Of a stretch of DNA of 64,000 nt, positions 43,990 through 54,123 are shown piece by piece. Below the pieces are notes generated by a model that saw nothing but the letters and a program-made list of their open reading frames with translations, was not told the DNA's origin and searched no databases. Made by a program: the position numbers and the translations under genes. The stretch lies in the NCBI GenBank assembly GCA_964034945.1, contig OZ035963.1, positions 47,115,532 to 47,179,531 of the forward strand, written 5' to 3'. Positions within the stretch are counted from its first letter, which is position 1; each line of letters starts with the position of its first letter. The stretch comes from Chrysopilus asiliformis (lineage: Eukaryota > Arthropoda > Insecta > Diptera > Rhagionidae).

Positions 43990-45420
43990 CAGTGTGACAT
44001 CTCGCTAAGGGTAACATGATTATAGTTTTCTTCAAATTTTCCGGGAAAAACCTCATCTAGAGATTTTTGGGATCGCTGAATCCGATTCTAAAGTCAAAGG
44101 GTCCGAAAGAATAACTCATATTTTTATATAAGTTAATATTTTATTTGTCGTGATGTAGTAAAAAAGCACCGAAAAGCACAGGAACATGAGGTTTGTTATT
44201 TGCGGCTTAAAAATGCCGCAATTTACACAATCGGGGTTAAAGATTTCGACCTATAATTCACATCCGCGAACAAAAAGCATAAGAAGTGACGAGAACGACA
44301 CACTGAGTAATAATATGTCTGAAAAGCCACAATTGCTTTAATGGCGAAATTAGTGATCGACGGTTCGCCTTTGGGTCAATATTCGCTTCATGAAAATCCT
44401 GCAACGATAGAGCGGCATTTCAAGGTTGTTGGGTCGAAACAGTGATTAGCTGTAGAACCTGGATGTCAGTTTGACTTTGAAGAAGCGTGTAATGGAAACA
44501 GAGTCGACACGGTTGCCACTAAAGTTACCCCAAAGTCCCCGCTTTACAAACAAAAGAAAAAAAATTGATGCCTTCAGCCGCCATATTCCCCATTCAGCCG
44601 CTATATTCGCTTCGAGAACTAAATTTCTTATTTCAGGCTAATAACTCAAGGGAATTGCATAAAAAATGGATAGGAGACATTTTTGAAACTGCACATTTGA
44701 TTGGCATCAAAATTTCATTACAAACGAAAAAAAAATTTGACCGGCAAAATAAAATTAAAGAAAGTTTTCGTTAAAAACAAAATAATTTGATGGCCCATTA
44801 AAATCTGTTTAAATTTTATATTCAATATAGTCGAAAATTTTTAGTTGCCACTAAAATCACGGAATGCAATCGAAGGAAAAGTTCATTATAAAATAATACT
44901 CCACAAAAAGTTTCCATTAATTTATCACCATTAGATTTTTCTCTTTTGTTTTTTGTTTAGGTTTTTATTTGTTCATCTCTGTTCGGTCGGTAAGCTATGA
45001 AAGCATTTGAGAGAGAAAGAAAACTCCGCTCGAAGATTTGTGTGATGCAATGCGGTCAGGTGGCGCTCGCATAAAGCTTGAGGCAGCTAATTTTGTTAAT
45101 GGAGGCTTCTTTTTTTGTGAAATGGTAGCGTCAGAATCCTGTGTCGTAATTTCGACGTGGCAGACCACTGAAAAATGTTCCCGACTATGGGTGTCATTGC
45201 GCATCCCATTCGCAAAACGACAATGTGCCCGCGATTTTACGGCGATGTGCTTACCACCGCGATTTGCATGATGACGAAATATGTGAATAAAGACACGGGT
45301 GCTATTTGGGTAGATTAAATTGTGGCGAAGCGGATATATTGTATAAGGAAGTAATTTCACATCAGATATTTTTAATGAGTTATTAAAAATTTGTTGCAAA
45401 AAACTTCAAGCCCGCCATTA
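43990..45420 (+). repeat. GGATAAC unit plus repeat R-A upstream of array copy 5
   Basis: Reads like 38430-38560 followed by 38810-40060, in the same order, but 250 nt between the two parts are absent here. It establishes a segmental duplication that includes the region upstream of array copies 4 and 5. Confidence 0.85.
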
Positions 45421-45538
45421 ATTGTTGTAATGTGACACACGTTCTGCACAATTAACGAATTTGGTATTCGGGCGATTAAAAAACAGTTTTTGAAGTTAGT
45501 CAACACTTTTTTTTTATAGAAAGCTTGAGGGAATCACG

Positions 45539-46137
45539 ATGTTTAAGCGCCTACATTTATATCAAATTTTGGCTGTTTTGATTATTTTACCTTTGGTACT
45601 TAATGTAGGTAACGAAATTCGAAAATACACCTAAATTATTATATTAAATCAATGAATATTATTTAGACTAGATATTTTATAAATATAAAAAGTTTTGAAC
45701 TCTGGTATGATCCGTGTTACACCAACATCACCTACAAAGTTCGAGGTAGCCGATATATCGATATGAATTTTGACGTACACATCACACTCAAGGATATTGA
45801 TCTTGAGTTTGCAGCGGCAGCTTTTCATCAGCGTCGAAAGTACCTGGAATTTGCGAAGAATGTAAGTTACTGTCAACTATCTGAAGCAATGATCAAAACA
45901 CCACTTTTGAAAAATTTTGTGAATGAAATTATCAAAGCAGCAGATTTTCCGTTTAAATGTCCATTAAAAAGTGGACATTACCAAGTACGAAATTTGTCCA
46001 TTCCAATGTCAATGATACCAACAGCAGCAGATAAGTTGTCATATAAAATAAAATTCACTGTTTTTTTATTTGAAAATAATATCTCATCAAAAATAATACA
46101 AGTAAATGTATCATTTCGTGTAAGGCCAGAAAAATAA
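45539..46137 (+). CDS. Secreted DUF1091/ML-like protein, array copy 5 (two exons)
   Basis: Exons 45539-45604 and 45667-46137, 62-nt phase-0 intron (AAT|GTAGGT ... TTATTTAG|ACT), 178 aa. Signal peptide MFKRLHLYQILAVLIILPLV. Exon 2 has ITYKVRGSRYIDMNFDVHI, NVSYCQLSEAMIKTPLLKNF, DFPFKCPLKSGHYQVRNLSI and SMIPTAADKLSYKI. It is only about half identical to copies 2-4 and shares with copy 1 the shorter 22-codon first exon and the NITYK segment, so 1 and 5 may keep the older form. AATAAA overlaps the stop codon. Intact. Confidence 0.8.
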
Positions 46138-46185
46138 AAAAATAAAATTTGGGTCAATACTTTGATTAAAATTGGATTTAAAAAA

Positions 46186-46976
46186 GGGTCTTTCAATAAG
46201 GACACTCGAAGTTTGTAGGTTATAGCGGCCATATTGTTAAAGTAACATCTGTCAAATTTATTGTGAATTGTTCAGTAGTGTATGGCAAATCATCATGGAA
46301 GGTTATAGCGTTGAACAACGTGTACAAATCATCAACTCACCCAAATTTGGATGAATGGATATGTGAACAAGCAAAATTGGATTTGGGGCGATAGCAATCC
46401 ACATGAGATACACCAGCACCAAATGCATCCCGATAAAGTCACTGTTTGTTACGGATTTTGGTCTGGCGGAATCATAGTCCGTACTTCTTTCAAAACGAAA
46501 CTGAAATTGCCATAACCGTCAACCGCGAGCGCTACAGATCGATGATAAGTAACTTCTTGTGGCCTAAACTATATGATATGGATACCGACAACATGTTGTT
46601 CCAACAGGACGGCGCTACATGCTACACAGCGCATGCCATGATGGACAATCTGCACGACCGAGTTCCGGGCATGGTTATCTCGCGCGGCGACGACGTGAAC
46701 TGGTGACCACCGAGATCGCACGATTTAACAGATCTATGCGAATAAACAGCAAACACAAACCTAACATAACGAACGACATCCAGCAAATTCAGCCAGATTT
46801 ATCACAAAGGCGAAAAAGTCGTCGACAATTGGGCGTCCCTAATACGTGCCACCAAGCAAAGCCGCGGCGGAGGTTTGAACGACGTTATATTCCATGATAA
46901 AACTTGATAAAATATTCTTTCAAACAAAAAAAATGGAGTGGATAATTGAGTGGAGAGCGTCCTTATTGAAAGACCC
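46186..46976 (+). mobile_element. IS630/Tc1-mariner relic, second copy
   Basis: Ends GGGTCTTTCAATAAGGAC and its reverse complement. Encodes a broken transposase on the plus strand. It starts 48 nt after the stop codon of array copy 5. Confidence 0.85.
46295..46900 (+). pseudogene. Broken IS630/Tc1-mariner transposase
   Basis: In several frames: start MEGYSVEQRVQIINSPKFG, a large deletion, then YVNKQNWIWGDSNPHEIH, MHPDKVTVCYGFWSGGII, NRERYRSMISNFLWPKLYDM, LFQQDGATCYTAHAMMDNLH and VISRGDDVNW. After the W the expected PPRSCDLTPLDFF is scrambled by frameshift (CACCGAGATCGCACGATTT), and the tail (RRKSRRQLG, SRGGGLNDVIFH) is in other frames. FQQD carries the second catalytic aspartate. Inactive. 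Confidence 0.8.
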
Positions 46977-47400
46977 TTCATATATATTAGGGGTATTCAC
47001 GGTTTTTTAATCTCTAGAGGAACGGAAAAAAAATCGTTATAGGGTGATTCCATGTCCAGTAAACCAGACGTTCCATCCGAATGGAATGGTATACCCTGAA
47101 ATGAAACCCTGTAATTTCTGAAAAAGGGAATTTCTAGTTCAGTGAATCAAAACGAGTCAAGTAAGAGCAAGATAACCGTATGAAAAAAAATATAGTCCTC
47201 TCGTTTAAACCCCGAGCTGTCAAAGGAAAATAGACTTTCGGAATGGTGTTGGCGCCTAAAGTTGTTTGTTTGCGCCCAAAGTTAGTCTCAAACTTGTGAA
47301 ATTTGAATTTCGCGACCTTATACAGTTCAGTGGATGCGTTCAAGTACGATAAAGAGGGAAATACTTTTGGGACCATTTTTCAGCAGAGCTTTGTATGGTG
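46977..47400. other. Spacer, nothing recognised
   Basis: No gene or element end assigned. Confidence 0.45.
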
Positions 47401-48240
47401 ACAGTTGTTCTATGTTATATAGTTTTGTGAGTAGGGGTCATTTGCGGAAAGTTTTAATTCAACACCATTTTTTGAAGAAAAGTTCCGCGGAATCGTATCG
47501 TTTGCTTAAGGAAGCTTAAAGCAATCATGCTCTACCAGAATCCACATGCAGATTTTGGATGCAACGCTTTAAAAGTGGTGACTTGTATACTATGGGCGTG
47601 TATGGAATTTGTGGGGATTGTGTACTATGAGCTCTTGAAAGCATCTGAAACCATCAGTGGCGAAGTCTAGCTACTCCAACTAATACGTTTGAAGCGCGCT
47701 ATTGGCGAAAACCGTCCGGAATGAGCCTATAGGCATGATAAGTTGATTCTACTCCACGACAACGCAAGTTCACACAATGCTTAGCCGATCAAAACATTCC
47801 TAGAAGGGATCAACTAGGAAGACCTACCTCACTCGCCATACTCCCCAGACATTGCCTTTTCTGATTACCGTGTGGTTAGACCGATGCCAGAGAACAAATA
47901 ATCTAGAGAATAAACTCTTAGAACAAATTTTTAGAGAACATTTTTCCACTGTGAGATGAAGAAAGAGAATCCGGAAAAAATTATCCATTCGATTCCTCCA
48001 TCTCATTGAATAGATACGACGAAAATGATTAGAAAATGTTCTCTCTGCTTCGTGCTCCCTAGTCTAAAAGTAATTAACTTTTAGGCCGTAGCTTGCGACT
48101 GATAGGGACATTTTTCCCCCTTCGAAGGGGAAATTTGTCAAAAATTTGTTCGGCAGATGGTAGAGCATTGAAGCGAATAATCTTCGAAGGTGGACTTTAT
48201 TTGTTGATATTTAGTGTCCGTTTTTTTTTCTTTTGATGAT
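47401..48240 (+). pseudogene. Mariner (DD34D-type) transposase relic
   Basis: Disrupted frames give, in order, HLRKVLIQHHFLKKSSAESY (first HTH), CRFWMQRFKSGDL, YELLKASETISG, LHDNASSHNA, HSPYSPDIAFSDYRV: the classic mariner order HTH - catalytic HDN - YSPDLAPSDY, with 34-residue-type spacing. Several stops, and an internal deletion between RFKSGD and GVIYYELL. A 275-bp hAT-like piece interrupts it (47889-48165), after which RALKRIIFEGGLY follows. Confidence 0.75.
47889..48165. mobile_element. Near-identical second copy of the hAT-like piece at 16390
   Basis: Shares almost every base with 16390-16668 (AGAACAAATAATCTAGAG ... AAAAATTTGTTCGGCAGA), apart from a 12-nt indel near 16470 / 47970. It lacks the last 30 nt of the other copy. 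It lies inside the mariner relic; a possible imperfect 8-bp duplication is GATGCCAG/GATGGTAG. Confidence 0.7.
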
Positions 48241-48363
48241 TTTTATTATTATGTTTTTCGCAGGCTTCTTGGTCAGTGGATTGGAGTGAAATAAAAATTT
48301 ATTTTTAATTATTCATTCCCTTTATTTGCCATATTAGTTTTTACATACTATTTTATAATTATA

Positions 48364-49082
48364 CTAGAAGCTACGCCCCGAACCGCCTCGCGGTTCACCC
48401 CCGCCCCCGCCTCCGGCCTCAGTGACTATTCGGCCTTCAGCCTCGGATTTGACTTATCCGGGATGATCATTCTAATGAAGAAAATCGCATCAAAAAGCAT
48501 TCCGTAATTCTGGAGATAGTAAGAGAGTGGTTCAAGGAGTGTGGCGGGGGTAGATTTTAGTGGATGAAAAATTTCCTTCGGGGCTGACCACCATAACGGT
48601 GAAATTCAGACCGAAATTCTCTTAAATTTCAGAAGATTGCAGGAGAGGGGTTTTAAGAGTGGGGAGCCGGTAGATTTTAGTTAGCGAAATTTTTCTTGCG
48701 GGGTGACATCTGTAATGAAGAAAACTATACCGAAACCCATTCAGTAGTTTAGCGAATAGCAGAAAAGAGGGTTTACAGTAAATGGATAGATTTGGCTTTA
48801 GTTGGAAATTTTTTTCCCTGATGAACGACCTGTCCAATAGTGAACACCGCATCAAAATCTATTCAATAGTTTAGAAGATAACAGAAGAGGGCGACAGAGG
48901 GGAGAAGAATAATCAATAATTTCGGAGGAATGTTGCAAAATAATACCGAGCCTGTAATTTGACAAGGGGTCTAAGCAACATATAGGAAAAAACCGCATGA
49001 AAATCGGTTCAGTAGTTTTCGAGCCAAGTCCGGACATACATACAGACAGATAGACGTTGCCTTTTATAAATATATGTAGAGA
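48364..49082 (-). mobile_element. Non-autonomous Helitron-like element with internal tandem repeats
   Basis: Minus strand: begins TCTCTACATATATTTATAAA and ends with stem GAACCGCGAGGCGGTTCG, then GGGCGTAGCTTCTAG; flanks A and T. The body has about four diverged units of 110-125 nt (AAACCCATTCAGTAGTTTAG-type core with AGATTTTAGT). A homologous body fragment in plus orientation lies at 62390-62530, and the 5' end alone at 60837. No coding. Confidence 0.85.
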
Positions 49083-49288
49083 TTAAGCATTAGATTGCAT
49101 AACCATCGTTGTCCGGTTAAAGTAATAATAAACAAAGAAATAAATTAAAAACTTAAAAAATTCCGTCTTGAATTTTTAAAAATCGATTCTTATCGAGAAC
49201 CTATGAGGTAAGATGAATCTATGTGCAAAATTTCATGGCAATCGGTTCAGTGATTCGGAAGGTACTGTGATGAGTGAGTGAGTCAGTC

Positions 49289-49492
49289 AAATTATTAGCT
49301 CAAGTGCTTTGAAGAATCATAAAAACTTTATAGGGTAAAATACCCAGATCTGAGCCCCCTTAAGCATTTTTTCAGAACTGGTGCCGGGGCTCAGATCTGT
49401 ATAATTTACCCTACTTTTAGTATGTAAAAGTCAAATAAATACTAAAAGTATAAAGTTTTTATGATTCTACAAAAAACTTGAGCTAATAAGTA
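49289..49492. repeat. Nested palindromes
   Basis: Outer arms TTATTAGCTCAAG ... CTTGAGCTAATAA with ATCATAAAAACTTTATA / TATAAAGTTTTTATGAT; inner arms AGGGTAAA..CAGATCTGAG / CTCAGATCTG..TTTACCCT. The whole 200 bp could fold into one long hairpin. A MITE inserted in the loop of another, or one element with long ends. Confidence 0.8.
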
Positions 49493-49624
49493 CGAACCCA
49501 AATACCAAAATACGTCCATAATTAGGTGATAGGTAACTTTTTATTTATTAATAGAAACTCAGGATATTTCTTTGCTTATAACACATTGAAACTTCTTCAA
49601 AATTGTGTTGCCGCCGTTTTGTTT

Positions 49625-50385
49625 TTAAGGGGCGTTTTCGTTTTTGGCACCGGAGTCATGGCACCGAAGCAATTGCTACCTGTCAAAAATGAAGTCTGCT
49701 ACCAAGAGTGCTGTCCCCGTGTTCGAGTATGCCGGAGTGAAGAACTGTCAAAACCTTCATAATGGGAGATCGCCGGTCAATTCTTGGATTAGGTTTTGCT
49801 GTTATTCATCAATTATTGAAAGAATTTGATGAATATTATGCTGCACAATTGGAAGCTAAAGATATGGAGATTATTTTAATTATATGAGTTTTGCTATTTG
49901 GAGAATCTAGTGCCGCACAGCCTAAGAACAGTGACTTTCTTCGCTCACAGGATTTAATATAAATCAACACAGGCATAATCGAATTTATAGAATTTCAGGG
50001 ACAGTTCAGTTTTAATCAAGTCATCTACTATTTCCAAAAAATATCATATTTTACCATTTAGCCAATTATTTAGCAAGTATCTATCGCTCGTATTCATTGA
50101 TAAATAATTACCCGTCGAGACTTTCACATTTCCTTTCTTCTAACATGATTTTTGTCTGCAAAAAAAAACTTTAAGATTCAAAATAACGACCGACCGTTTC
50201 TTGGTATCATTTGCTCCCGTACCAAGACTAGGTCCAGAGGTGCTACCACCAAGAGTCAAAAGAGCTAAACTCGAACAGCCGGTGTCAGAATCATCTGACG
50301 CCAAAGTGGCAAATTCGAACAGTTTTTCTTGGCACCAGGCGTAAGGTGCTAGCACCGTGTCAAAAACGAAAACGCACAAGATTTC
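49625..50385. mobile_element. Probable MITE with GCGTTTTCGTTTTTG ends
   Basis: Left GCGTTTTCGTTTTTGGCACC and, reversed from the right, GCGTTTTCGTTTTTGACACG. Between them, a frame from 49761 (MGDRRSILGLGFAVIHQLLK then EFDEYYAAQLEAKDMEIILI) looks like a coding remnant of unknown family. Target duplication not resolved. Confidence 0.55.
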
Positions 50386-50734
50386 GCGTACCCCCTGGAA
50401 CCAGCCGATGTACTCCTAGGGCTACATGTGCAATAGATTGATAAATAATTACTAAAATTAAAAGTATTGTCAGATGCTATCGAGGAAACCTGGTAATGCA
50501 TCGATAACCTCAAAATATTTTTTAGAATTATTTCCGTAAGTTTTTTTTTGAAAATTCGTTGTTATTTTTTGTTGTGTTTTTCTTTTAAGAGCCTACACCA
50601 GACAAGCATACTTTTAGAACTTTTTATTAAAACTATTATCTTTCTTTTCTTTACGTGGCCGAGTTTTGGATCCAGTTTCTAAATACCTTCTTACATGTGA
50701 TTATGGACATAAATTTGTTTAAAAAAAAATCTCA

Positions 50735-50990
50735 AAGGTTTTCGGTTGTTTGGTTCATATATGAAGACAATTTTAAGTCTAATTTTAAAAATTCACCAGT
50801 GTATTTTTCACCGTCTGTTGTGTCAATAAAATTCTGAAAAAAAAATCATTAATCAAACAGAATTGAGTTAAATCGTGATATTGAAAGGGATTCAAAACGA
50901 ATAAAATTGAAAATCGATTTGCTATAAAGTTTCCTATCAATACCTGATGATGCCAATAGTTACCCCTTTTCAAAGTTTCATCTCAGAGAT
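50735..50990 (-). CDS. Possible last two exons of an unrecognised gene
   Basis: Minus strand: a frame ending DETLKRGNYWHHQ meets a donor (CATCAG|GTATTG, near 50947), then a 108-nt intron with branch-like TTTAACT and acceptor TTTTTTTTCAG, then 50735-50838: NFIDTTDGEKYTGEFLKLDL then KLSSYMNQTTENL and stop. The splice signals and frame agree but the 5' exon has a stop just upstream and no acceptor is convincing. Not recognised; could be the tail of the gene starting at 51688 or chance. Confidence 0.3.
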
Positions 50991-51478
50991 TGTCGTAGCA
51001 AGGCGCTATTGGAAGAATATTTTTAAAGGGATTCGGAGGTTTATAGACTCAATTTTAGTGGGAATTCCTCGATAGACGCGTACCGAAATATTCCCAGACT
51101 TTATTAAACGTTTTAAAATATGCGATATAAACTTGGAGACACCTTGGGCTTCTTTGAATTATTTTTACCGGCAAACTTTCATTTAAAAAAAATGTTCGAT
51201 GTTCGTTCATGAAGGTTTATTGAGCCCGTGGGAATCAAATTGCGCGAGACTTTGCCGCCGATCGAAGTTTTATCATTTCGTAACTACAAAATATACTGAA
51301 TATTTTATAGATTGTCATTTACCACACACAGGTCATTGGAAATTCATGCAAACATTCGGAAACGCTGGTAAAATTCCATCGAGACTAAAAACAGAATTTC
51401 ATCACAAAAAAAAACCTGCCTGGAAACTTTTCTCAAGCAAACTTGGCTATATTTTTGATAGAATTTAAATGCACTTAC

Positions 51479-51688
51479 CTGGAATTTGATATTTTCAAAG
51501 CTTTTAGTCTTTGCAGCCCTCCAATTCAACGACAAAACACAGGAATCTTGCGAATCCCAAACGAACATCAAGTCATCTTTCACATCGATAAGATTCAGCG
51601 ATTTCGTTTTATCACCGGGAAGTCCACTACGAATTCGCTCGAATAGCGGGGAATTGTTTAAACCGAACGTGTCTGTACATGCCGACAT
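51479..51688 (-). CDS. First exon of a possible Nup88-like gene
   Basis: On the minus strand, ATG at 51688 opens a 70-codon exon: MSACTDTFGLNNSPLFERIR, then DVKDDLMFVWDSQDSCVLSL and NWRAAK, ending TTCCAG|GTAAGT, an excellent donor in phase 0. The order (short start, LF-x-x-I-R, D-D-x-x-x-x-W-D-x-x-x-S-x-x-x-L-x-x-R) resembles the N-terminal beta-propeller start of insect Nup88/members only, a nucleoporin of the cytoplasmic pore face. I could not find convincing following exons within the next kilobase, so this may be a truncated or retained fragment. Recognition is from memory of the family and moderate at best. Confidence 0.4.
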
Positions 51689-51699
51689 AGTTTATTAAT

Positions 51700-52460
51700 T
51701 TTTCACTACACTATTTACTGAGAAAGTCGAAAAAACCTACAAAACACCGGAGCGGGAATCAGAAAGTGAGGTTAGGAAAATGTTTTTGTTGAACGACTGT
51801 CAAAATTCATTGAAAGCAGTGCCTCTCGTGGTGGGAAACCTTACCTCGTTGACTTTTTGACATGCAGATGGCGAAACTGGAGAGCGCGGAAAGTTTGAAC
51901 ATTGAATGTTAAACAAATTACTACATTAAAATAGTTTTCTTTAATTTTCGTCAAATTGTAGTTATCAACTAATGTAAAAAAAATGAACAGTAGCAAAAAA
52001 ACAGTTGATTTTTTTAAAGAAACAATTTCATTTTCAATTCTGCTAAAATCAACACTTTTTGGACAATAATTTTAAAGGAAAAATTAATTCAAAAAACACT
52101 AATTTGACTTCCAGCTTAAATAATTAGTAGATGGTAGTAAAAGATGGAAAAAAAAAAAACAAAAGCGAATATATCGAAATAAGCAATCGTGCAGTGTTTT
52201 AAAACCAGAAATGCAAAACGAAAACAAAAATCGTTACACATTTCCATATGAAACGAAATATAAATTTTGTTCCATTTGGTTATTTTATTTTGTACCGAAA
52301 AAATTTTTCATTGCGTTACGTTATATCGATTTATTAATAAAACTCAAGTTCGTATTATGCATACGGCGAATTTTTCCACTTATTACTGTTAATCTTGTAT
52401 AATTCGTAAAAAATTCAGAATTTCTGTGATTTGCTTTCCCTTGCTTGCAGATACGTTTAT
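51700..52460. other. Upstream region of the 51688 exon; no other gene
   Basis: AT-rich, with no recognised element. A 63-codon plus frame at 52211-52402 shows no domain. Confidence 0.4.
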
Positions 52461-53270
52461 CTATTTGTCAGAACAAAATCTTGTAATCTAATTTTGACCC
52501 ACTACCACTCATCCGATTGACTTGGAATTTCGCACACATATGTAAGTTCGGTGACAATACAATATTTTCACTATATCGTCCTTGTAAAGATACCAAAAGG
52601 TCCTGAAAAGATGTCATGATTATCGTTTTCCTCAAATTTTCGGAAAAAAATCTCATCTGGGGGTTTTCGGGGTCGCTAAATCCGATTTTGACATTAAAAA
52701 GTCTCTAAAGGATAAGGGAAGGCCCAGTAAGGATGACGCGGTTATTCTCGTCCTTAAATTTTTCAGGAAAATTTTCATCTGGGGGTTTTTGGGATTGGCG
52801 AATCTAATTCTGACATTAAGAAGTCTGTAAGGATAACGGAAAGTTCTGTAAGGATATCGTGGTTATCCTTTTTCTCAATTTTTCTGAGAATAATCTCATC
52901 CGGGGGTTTTCGGGGTCGCTGATTCCGATTCTGAAATCTAAAAATCCGTCAGGTATCTCAAAAACAAGCATATTATATTCGAAGAATAAAACAGCGTGGC
53001 GAAGCTATGAATTTTTAGTTATACTAATCAAATACAAAATCACTAAAAACAACAAAAAAAAAATTTAAAAAAAATTAATCACAAAAAATATGTTTTTGTG
53101 CGTTATTTATCATAAATAAAAGCGAGATAAAAATGAAATAAAATAAATATTTATCTCGCTTTTATATCTGAGTTTTTTCTTTTAGTAGGTACATTTTTTG
53201 TAAAAATTTTTTTTTTCTTTTTAATTTTTTTCAATTTTTTTTATTATAAAGATCTAGGAACCATTTGTGT
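52461..53270 (+). repeat. GGATAAC-family repeat with conserved hairpin, plus orientation
   Basis: About four units (52570-52960; GGGGTTTTCGGGGTCGCT, AAGGATAACGGAAAGTTCTG) then the inverted repeat AAATAAAAGCGAGATAA ... TTATCTCGCTTTTAT (53111-53165). Mirror image of 16830-17560. Confidence 0.8.
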
Positions 53271-53357
53271 TCATATTTTTTTGTTTTTGAGTTGTAAACT
53301 GGAAGAAACAAAAAATCAAAGAAGTATTTCTTGACCTTACTTTGAGCACAAATCAAA

Positions 53358-54123
53358 TCTATATATATAAAAATGGATGTTTGTTGGTTTGTCTGTTGGC
53401 TTGTCTGTCCGTTTGAGATTACAAAACTTAAAAACTACTGGACCGATTTTGACGCGGTTTTTTGCACAATGATCTGCGTTGCCAGGAGCAGGTTTTAGCT
53501 ATGTTAGATTTTAAAATTCGAAACCGAAGGTCCTTTAAGGATAACGGAAGTATGTATCCTTTTTCCCATTTTTCTCCGGAAAATTGCCATTATGGAATTT
53601 TTGGGATCGCTGATCACGAATTCGGTATTAGATTTTCAAAGTTCGAAACCAAAGATCCTGTAAGGATAAATATCCTTTTTCCCGTTTTTCCTCGGAAAAA
53701 TCGGCATAAGGGGGTTTTTGGGGTCGCTGATCACGAATCCGGTATTAGATTTGCAAAATTCGAAACGGATGTTCCTGTAAGGATAACGCAAATATCCTTT
53801 TTCCAGTTTTTCCTGGGCAAATCGGTATTAGGGGGTTTTTGGGGTCGCTGATCACGAATCCGGTGTTGGAATTTCAAAATTCTAACCGAAAAGTCCTGTA
53901 AGGATAACGCAAATGTCCTTTTTCCAATTTTTGCTCGCAAAAACAGGCTTTGGGAGGTTTTCAGGGTTGCTTATCACGAATCTGGAGTTGGAATTTCAAA
54001 ATTCGAAACGGACGGTCCTGTAAGGATAACATTTTTTCCCAAAACTTTTTAAGTTATTTATGGTTTTTTGGCATTCTAAAATTTATACAAAAAAATTTTA
54101 GCTGCCAACGAAGGGTCTGCTAG
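53358..54123 (+). mobile_element. Helitron-like element containing the GGATAAC minisatellite
   Basis: Begins A|TCTATATATATAAAAATGG and ends GCCAACGAAGGGTCTGCTAG|T, homologous to the 3' end of the 8220 and 56860 elements but with a decayed stem. The interior holds four to five tandem units of 110-125 nt (GGGTTTTTGGGGTCGCTGAT, GAAACGGA.GTCCTGTAAGG). This places the minisatellite inside Helitron borders. Confidence 0.75.

Noticed and set aside
53500..54040. Regularly spaced ~120-nt repeats as a possible CRISPR array
   Set aside because: Units are contiguous tandem copies without unique spacers, in a eukaryotic transposon.
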